Assembly: GCA_042089915.1 (NCBI GenBank) | Contig: JBELJZ010000004.1 | Location: 62,001 to 126,000, forward strand | Direction: 5' to 3' | Origin: UBA8752 sp002172485 | GTDB lineage: Bacteria; Bacteroidota; Bacteroidia; Flavobacteriales_D; Sanyastnellaceae | Length of the DNA stretch: 64,000 nt | In this document: positions 59,768 to 64,000 of the stretch, in pieces | Numbering within the stretch: the first letter of the stretch is position 1 | How the letters are laid out: the number at the start of each line of letters is the position of its first letter | Program-made: the position numbers and the translations under genes | Notes under the pieces: model-generated | Told to the model about the DNA's origin: nothing | The model's input: the letters and a program-made list of their open reading frames with translations, nothing else | The model's database searches: none

Positions 59768-61228
59768 ATGAACGCATTGATACGCTGGATTCCGGGGGGG
59801 CTCGCCTCCCTCTTTTTCGTCGGCTGCGGTGTGGTGGAAGACCCAAAAGAAACCGCGCCGCCGTCCTTGGTGTGGGTGATCTGCGAGGATCAGAGCCTGT
59901 TTTTCCCACCGTACGGAGATTCCACGGTGCGGATGCCCCACATTGAGCGTTTGGCCGCTGAAGGAACGGTGTTTGAAACCATGTTCACGGTGTCTCCTGT
60001 CTGTGCGCCTTCGCGAAGCAGCCTTCTCACGGGCATCCAGCCCAATGCCATGGGGACGCAACACATGCGGGCTTACCTCAAGCGCGGGGGAACCAATCCA
60101 CACACGGGACTTCCTTCCTATTCGGCCCCATTTCCAGACGGGATCCGTCCGTTTACGGAGAGCCTCCGGGACGCGGGCGTCTACTGCACGAACCGCGGAA
60201 AAGAGGACTACAACTTCGCCACGCCGCCATCGGCTTGGGATGAATCATCCCCGAACGCCCATTGGAGAAGCCGCCCACCGGGAGCCCCCTTCTTTGCCGT
60301 CTTCAACCTGTTTGGATCTCACGAGTCCCGCATCTGGGAGGATCCTAGGCACCGCGACGCTCCCGCACCCCATGAAGTGCCGGTCCCTCCCTTGCTCCCC
60401 GACCTCCCTGCGGTGCGGCAGGACATTGCCACGAACTACGCCAACCTCCTCACTGTCGACAGTCTCGTGGGCGCCATCATCCGAGAATTGGAGGAAGACG
60501 GCCTTTACGAGCACACCACCCTTCTTTTTACGAGTGATCATGGCGGTCCGTTCCCCGGATTCAAGCGATCAGCCTCAGATGCGGGCCTGCACGTCCCACT
60601 CATCGTCAAATGGGCCGCCGGCACGGACCATCCGGAGCGAAACGAAGGGCTCTTTTCTTTCCTCGACCTCGCGCCCTCTGCGCTCGCCCATTTCGGTGTC
60701 CCCCAACCCGACGCTCTACCAGGACAACCCATTCTTCCTTTTGCCGAAGGCCATTCCGCGGTGTTCGGAGCTGCTGACCGGTTTGATGGCGACCTGACCC
60801 GCCAACGGACCGTTCGAACCTCTCGATGGAGGCTGACACGAAACCACCTGCCCAACCCTTCACTCCGGCTGGACATCCCTTATCGCCGTCAAATGGCCAG
60901 CATGCTCTCGCTGGACTCCCTTGCTTCTGCCGGCATCTCCCCATGGAAAGAGTGGGTGTCCGACCCGGCCCCTGAACTGGAACTGTACGACATCCGTCTG
61001 GATCCATGGCAGTTGCACAACCTGGCGCAGATGCCCTTTCATAGAGGGACAATCGACTCACTCCAAAACCAGCTCGATGACGCTTTCAATGCAGACAACG
61101 ATTGGGGACGGGTCCCTGAGATCGATATGCTCCGGAGACTCGTTCCCACGCTGGACATCGAGAACGAGCTGAACGCCTCCAAGTTAACCCACCAAGGAAA
61201 GCAAAAGTCCCCCAGCCGTTGGGGCTGA
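59768..61228 (+). CDS. Sulfatase lipoprotein (formylglycine type)
   Basis: A 486-aa sulfatase. MNALIRWIPGGLASLFFVGC gives a lipobox, Cys20. Metal ligands are in LVWVICEDQS, and the catalytic cysteine is in VCAPSRSSLLTG (the CxPSR motif) near residue 82, to be oxidised to formylglycine. Further markers are FTSDHGGPFPGFKRS and ELYDIRLDPWQLHNLAQMP. The ICEDxS opening is typical of N-sulfoglucosamine/heparan-type sulfatases, and marine Bacteroidota carry many for algal polysaccharides. The last codons overlap the tRNA-Asp terminator hairpin on the other strand. Confidence 0.9.
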   Translation: MNALIRWIPGGLASLFFVGCGVVEDPKETAPPSLVWVICEDQSLFFPPYGDSTVRMPHIERLAAEGTVFETMFTVSPVCAPSRSSLLTGIQPNAMGTQHMRAYLKRGGTNPHTGLPSYSAPFPDGIRPFTESLRDAGVYCTNRGKEDYNFATPPSAWDESSPNAHWRSRPPGAPFFAVFNLFGSHESRIWEDPRHRDAPAPHEVPVPPLLPDLPAVRQDIATNYANLLTVDSLVGAIIRELEEDGLYEHTTLLFTSDHGGPFPGFKRSASDAGLHVPLIVKWAAGTDHPERNEGLFSFLDLAPSALAHFGVPQPDALPGQPILPFAEGHSAVFGAADRFDGDLTRQRTVRTSRWRLTRNHLPNPSLRLDIPYRRQMASMLSLDSLASAGISPWKEWVSDPAPELELYDIRLDPWQLHNLAQMPFHRGTIDSLQNQLDDAFNADNDWGRVPEIDMLRRLVPTLDIENELNASKLTHQGKQKSPSRWG

Positions 61229-61234
61229 GGGACT
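61206..61234 (-). terminator. tRNA-Asp terminator overlapping the sulfatase 3' end
   Basis: Stem AGTCCC..CAGCC / GGCTG..GGGACT with one mismatch and a short loop. On the minus strand it is followed by TTTTGCTTT. It spans the sulfatase stop codon. Confidence 0.65.
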
Positions 61235-61246
61235 CTCGATTTGGGT

Positions 61247-61323
61247 TGGCGGTCTGGACGAGACTCGAACTCGCGACCCCATGCGTGACAGGCATGTATT
61301 CTAACCAACTGAACTACCAGACC
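61247..61323 (-). tRNA. tRNA-Asp (anticodon GTC)
   Basis: The minus strand gives acceptor GGTCTGG / CCAGACC with discriminator G, D-arm GTTCAGTTGGTTAGAAT, an anticodon loop CTGTCAC (anticodon GTC), and T-arm GCGAG-TTCGAGT-CTCGT. CCA follows directly in the genomic sequence (61249-61247), so the 3' end is either encoded or coincidental. Confidence 0.95.
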
Positions 61324-61366
61324 TGGTCTTTCGACCTCCACAAACGGCATACCGTCTGCGGGGGCG

Positions 61367-61399
61367 CAAATATACGGGTGCGCCTACGATTGGTTGCAA
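61367..61399 (-). promoter_or_regulatory. tRNA-Asp promoter (TTG-N22-TATATTTG)
   Basis: On the minus strand TTG (61399-61397) and TATATTTG (61374-61367) are 22 nt apart, a full consensus match. Transcription would begin about 35-40 nt before the tRNA. Confidence 0.8.
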
Positions 61400-61435
61400 G
61401 TGAGCAGAAAATTTTTGTCTCTGCCTCGAGCGTGG

Positions 61436-61843
61436 TCAGCGCTCAAAGTCGAGCTTCATCAGGTCCTTCCGCGTCAACACGCTCAATTCCAATGTGCCCG
61501 CTGGCCATTGTTTCGCGTCGAGCACCAGCTCGTTGGGGCCGGGTGCGAGCAGCCATGAGCCGCTGCGCAACACCTTCCCTTTTGGCGTGGCCACTTGGTA
61601 GAGGACGAAATCCTCCGTGTCCATGTCGACCGAGAGCGTGATGCGGTCGCTCTTCGATTCTGTGTTGATTGTCATCCGCTCCAACAGGTGCTGTTTTCCA
61701 ACGGGATCGTGAATCACCCGTTGGGCTGGAAGGCTGAAGGGGGTTTCGGCCGTCGCGGTGATGGAGTGGGCCATCACCGGAGCGAGGACGGCAGCAGACG
61801 CGGCGGTGCGTGCCGCGCGGCGGATGAGGAAGTGGTTCGACAT
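61436..61843 (-). CDS. Small secreted protein resembling a stand-alone T9SS tail (DUF3244-like)
   Basis: A 135-aa protein with a Arg/Ala-rich signal segment (MSNHFLIRRAARTAASAAVLAPVMAHS). The C-terminal 75 residues have the rhythm of a type A sorting domain (YQVATPKGKVLRSGSWLLAPGPNELVL ... LELSVLTRKDLMKLDF). DUF3244-type proteins of Bacteroidota have this plan. Function unknown. An 11-bp inverted repeat lies 47 nt upstream of the start. Confidence 0.6.
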   Translation of the reverse strand: MSNHFLIRRAARTAASAAVLAPVMAHSITATAETPFSLPAQRVIHDPVGKQHLLERMTINTESKSDRITLSVDMDTEDFVLYQVATPKGKVLRSGSWLLAPGPNELVLDAKQWPAGTLELSVLTRKDLMKLDFER

Positions 61844-61889
61844 GGCGTGCCTTGCAGGGCGGTTGTGAAGGGCGCCCAAGAAAGCACGA

Positions 61890-61932
61890 TATCAACAATT
61901 GACCAAGAAACGGCGATGTTGAATTGTTGATA
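61890..61932. repeat. 11-bp inverted repeat upstream of the small secreted protein
   Basis: TATCAACAATT (61890-61900) and AATTGTTGATA (61922-61932) are perfect inverted copies 21 nt apart, in the AT-rich 135-bp gap between the DUF58 stop and the ATG at 61843. A related AATTGTGAATT lies at about 61964-61975. It may be an operator or an RNA stem. Confidence 0.5.
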
Positions 61933-61978
61933 ACCCTCTTTATCCTCTCTAAATGAGGGAGTTGTAATTCACAATTCG

Positions 61979-62908
61979 TCAGCCCATGCGCTGCCGCTTG
62001 AGCAGGTAGGCGGTCAGGACGGGGTTTACCCCTTTCGCGATGTCCACCTCCACCCAGTCGATGCTGGCGCTGCCGCACCGAACGTTGAGCTCCTGGCGCA
62101 GCTTGGCCATGCGGGCCACGTAGGTGTCCCGGAGTTCAGCCGGATTGGCCCGGACCTCCTCCCCGGTCTCGAGGTCGATGAAGGTGGTCGGGCGGTCCGC
62201 GAAGTCGAACTTCTGCTCGGTGCGCTCGTCGAGGACGTGGAAGACCACCACCTCGTGCTTGGCGTGCCGCAAGTGGGCCAATGCCGCAAAGACCGCGTCG
62301 AGGTCCTGGGTGCGGTCGAGCAGATCGCTGAAGAGCACGACGAGGGAACGTTTGGGTGTGGCCTCCGCGATGGTGTGCAGGGCTTCCACCGCGGCCGTCT
62401 CTCCCCCTCCCTCTCCGACGCCGGACAGGGTCTTCTCGAGCTCGGAGTACAGCAGCCGGTGGTGGGCGACGGTGGAGCGGGCCTTGTGGTGGGCGTGCAA
62501 ATCGCGGTCAAACAGGCTCAGGCCCACCGCATCCCGCTGCCGCTTGAAGAGCTCGATGAGCGTCGCGGCGGCGTGGGTGGCGAACTTGATCTTGTTCATC
62601 CCCGTCTCCGGGGTCACATCGGCCGGGTAGTACATCGAGCCGCTCGTGTCGATCACGATTTGGCAGCGCAGGTTGGTCTCCTCCTCGTAGCGCTTCACGT
62701 AGAGGCGGTCGGACCGGGCGTAAAGTTTCCAGTCCACGTGCCGCATGCTTTCCCCCGGATTGTAGAGGCGGTGCTCCGCGAACTCTACGCTGAATCCGTG
62801 GTACGGGCTGCGGTGCAGGCCCGTGATGAAACCCTCTACCGCCTGTTTGGCGAGGAATTCCAGCGAGCCGAGCTGGCGGAAAGCGTGGGGTTGAAGGTCA
62901 ATGGGCAC
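61979..62908 (-). CDS. DUF58 (von Willebrand A-like) protein
   Basis: A 309-aa cytoplasmic protein. The DUF58 core reads GFSVEFAEHRLYNPGESMRHVDWKLYARSDRLYVKRYEEETN, then the MIDAS-like IVIDTSGSMYYPADV near residue 87, and SLVVLFSDLLDR. DUF58 proteins usually accompany MoxR ATPases and VWA membrane proteins; the MoxR partner is not visible in this window. GTG 62908 is the start and sits 8 nt after an exact -7 element. Confidence 0.92.
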   Translation of the reverse strand: MPIDLQPHAFRQLGSLEFLAKQAVEGFITGLHRSPYHGFSVEFAEHRLYNPGESMRHVDWKLYARSDRLYVKRYEEETNLRCQIVIDTSGSMYYPADVTPETGMNKIKFATHAAATLIELFKRQRDAVGLSLFDRDLHAHHKARSTVAHHRLLYSELEKTLSGVGEGGGETAAVEALHTIAEATPKRSLVVLFSDLLDRTQDLDAVFAALAHLRHAKHEVVVFHVLDERTEQKFDFADRPTTFIDLETGEEVRANPAELRDTYVARMAKLRQELNVRCGSASIDWVEVDIAKGVNPVLTAYLLKRQRMG

Positions 62909-62916
62909 GGTTCTCT

Positions 62917-62924
62917 CAAAGATA
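62917..62924 (-). promoter_or_regulatory. Promoter -7 element of the DUF58 gene
   Basis: TATCTTTG on the minus strand, exact to TAnnTTTG, 8 nt before GTG 62908. The region where a -33 would lie is occupied by the trxA terminator stem. Confidence 0.55.
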
Positions 62925-62933
62925 GCCCGACGA

Positions 62934-62960
62934 AAACGCCCCGCTGAGGGCGGGGCGTTT
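62934..62960 (-). terminator. trxA terminator
   Basis: Perfect 11-bp stem AAACGCCCCGC / GCGGGGCGTTT with loop TGAGG, followed by TTTTC on the minus strand, 21 nt after the trxA stop. Confidence 0.8.
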
Positions 62961-62981
62961 CCAATGGGATGGGGTTGGCAC

Positions 62982-63302
62982 TCAGGCCATCAGCTTCTCG
63001 AGCTTCTCGGTCAACACGTTTTCTGGGACGGCACCGACGGACTTGTCGACCACCTCACCGTTCTTGATGAAGACGACGGTGGGGATGGAGCGCACGCCAA
63101 ACTTGCTGCTGATTTCAGAATTGCTGTCGACGTCGACTTTGCCGACGACGGCTTTTCCTTCGTAGTCTCCAGCGATCTTCTCGACGACGGGTCCGACCAT
63201 GCGGCAAGGGCCGCACCATTCTGCCCAGAAGTCGACCATCACGGGCTTGTCGCTGTTCATCACGACTTCCTCGAAGTTCGCTTCGTTGATTTCAATGGCC
63301 AT
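62982..63302 (-). CDS. trxA: Thioredoxin
   Basis: A 106-aa thioredoxin of standard length. VMVDFWAEWCGPCRMVGPVVEKIA contains the WCGPC redox site, and FGVRSIPTVVFIKNGEVV the cis-Pro loop. It reduces protein disulfides, including ribonucleotide reductase. A full promoter lies 25 nt upstream and a strong terminator behind it, so it is a single-gene unit. Confidence 0.97.
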   Translation of the reverse strand: MAIEINEANFEEVVMNSDKPVMVDFWAEWCGPCRMVGPVVEKIAGDYEGKAVVGKVDVDSNSEISSKFGVRSIPTVVFIKNGEVVDKSVGAVPENVLTEKLEKLMA

Positions 63303-63327
63303 GGTTGCAATTGCTATGTGTAGTTGT

Positions 63328-63361
63328 CAAAAGTAACCGCCTCTGTGCGCCTGTGGTTCAA
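63328..63361 (-). promoter_or_regulatory. trxA promoter (TTG-N23-TACTTTTG)
   Basis: On the minus strand TTG (63361-63359) and TACTTTTG (63335-63328) are 23 nt apart. The predicted leader is about 20 nt. Confidence 0.7.
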
Positions 63362-63386
63362 CGCTTGGGTCACAGGCTTCCCCAAC

Positions 63387-64000
63387 TTATCCACCGACTA
63401 CTTTGTAGGCCACCCCTTCCATTTCATCCAAGCGGCCCAAAAGCTCCGGCGACAGCTCCACTTTCCGGCTGCGGGAAATCATGTCGAGGACGTTCTCTTC
63501 GTGGTGGAGTTCGACTGTGACGCCCACGCCTCCGCTGTGGAGTTCAAGCAGGTCACAAATGGCTTCGGCGCGTTCTGCATCCAAGCGGTCCACCGCGAGC
63601 TGGAGCCGGAGTCGACCGGCCAGCTTCTCCAGCACGTCTGAGAGCAGTTCCATTCGCAGGACCTTGAATTCAAGCTCTTCCGCACCGCGGAATTGGCGCA
63701 TCTGCACCTTCCCTTTGACAAACAGGAACCACCCCTCCACGCAGAAGTCCTTGAACTTCACATAGTCGTCCCGCCAAAGCTGGACCTTGTGGGAGCCGTG
63801 GTAGTCCTCGAGCACCATACCGCCGAACGGCTTGCCCGTCTTGGTCATTTTGTGGTAGGCTTCCGTCACCATGCCGCCGAAGGAGATGGTGCGTCCCCGC
63901 GCCGCCGCGAGGTCGTCCAAGTTGCCGATGCCGCCCGGGGTGCAGAATTGCTTCAGCTGGACCTTGAACGTATCCAGCGGATGGCCCGAGATGTAGACGC
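63387..64000 (-). CDS. dnaE: DNA polymerase III alpha subunit, C-terminal part (5' end outside window)
   Basis: About 203 residues of the C-terminus of the replicative polymerase are present. The frame is open to the window edge and starts VYISGHPLDTFKVQL, the conserved block after the fingers. An OB-fold (FGGMVTEAYHKMTKTGKPFGGMVLEDYHG) and the tau-binding-like end follow. The region is the usual C-terminal part of Bacteroidota DnaE. trxA follows 84 nt downstream. Confidence 0.93.
   Translation of the reverse strand, partial: VYISGHPLDTFKVQLKQFCTPGGIGNLDDLAAARGRTISFGGMVTEAYHKMTKTGKPFGGMVLEDYHGSHKVQLWRDDYVKFKDFCVEGWFLFVKGKVQMRQFRGAEELEFKVLRMELLSDVLEKLAGRLRLQLAVDRLDAERAEAICDLLELHSGGVGVTVELHHEENVLDMISRSRKVELSPELLGRLDEMEGVAYKVVGG

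Noticed and set aside
63381..63391. TTATCCACC, close to a DnaA box
   Set aside because: A single near match at the end of dnaE without AT-rich DNA or further boxes; not an origin.
1..64000. CRISPR arrays, insertion sequences, prophage or defence islands
   Set aside because: No spaced direct repeats, transposase, integrase, Cas or restriction genes were seen in reading both strands.

Overview
The window is a dense, GC-rich stretch of a Bacteroidota chromosome, most likely a marine Flavobacteriales-type organism. Three things support this: type IX secretion (T9SS) tails of both the gliding-type (type B) and the Por-type (type A) kinds, a short RpoD of 289 aa, and promoters built on the Bacteroidota -7 element TAnnTTTG. 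About 60 protein genes and two tRNAs (Pro-CGG, Asp-GTC) fill nearly all of it. I see no insertion sequence, prophage or CRISPR array. Genes at both ends are cut: a methyltransferase at the left edge and dnaE at the right.

Layout. 1-17 kb: a CotH/lamin-tail T9SS protein, adenosine deaminase, a PKD-rich T9SS adhesin, a GWxTD protein, a GT2 glycosyltransferase, ComEC, HMG-CoA lyase, a ZIP metal transporter with a coupled methyltransferase, and a SiaB/SiaC-like phospho-signalling pair. 17-33 kb: a 1000-aa ABCG-like transporter, a beta-helix lipoprotein, AlkA-like glycosylase, rpoD, the rpsO-pnp pair with a readable promoter and leader hairpin, accD, an Omp85 protein, a SpoU methyltransferase, an acyltransferase, a DEAD-box helicase and a 3-hydroxyacyl-CoA dehydrogenase. 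33-48 kb: a Cys-rich dockerin-like secreted protein, a coupled symporter/GHMP-kinase/nucleotidyltransferase operon that looks like sugar salvage, a redoxin next to a cytochrome c/copper-monooxygenase-like T9SS protein, thiolase coupled to NlpC/P60, a pseudouridine synthase behind a 1079-aa Asp-box protein, and YebC. 48-64 kb: DAHP synthase/chorismate mutase, tRNA-Pro next to a dockerin remnant, a six-gene operon (kelch, YdbS-like, YdbT-like, VTC polyphosphate polymerase, DUF4956, DUF2490), SIMPL, sulfatase, tRNA-Asp, DUF58, trxA and dnaE.

Themes. (1) Several secreted proteins end not in a T9SS tail but in a Cys-bracketed EF-hand/dockerin-like repeat whose final Cys lies within three residues of the stop. 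(2) Many start codons lie only 4-8 nt after a TAnnTTTG element, which predicts leaderless or nearly leaderless mRNAs. (3) Tail-to-tail genes abut or overlap by 13-29 nt, and several intrinsic terminators sit inside the opposite gene. (4) Operons are stitched by ATGA and TGATG stop/start overlaps.
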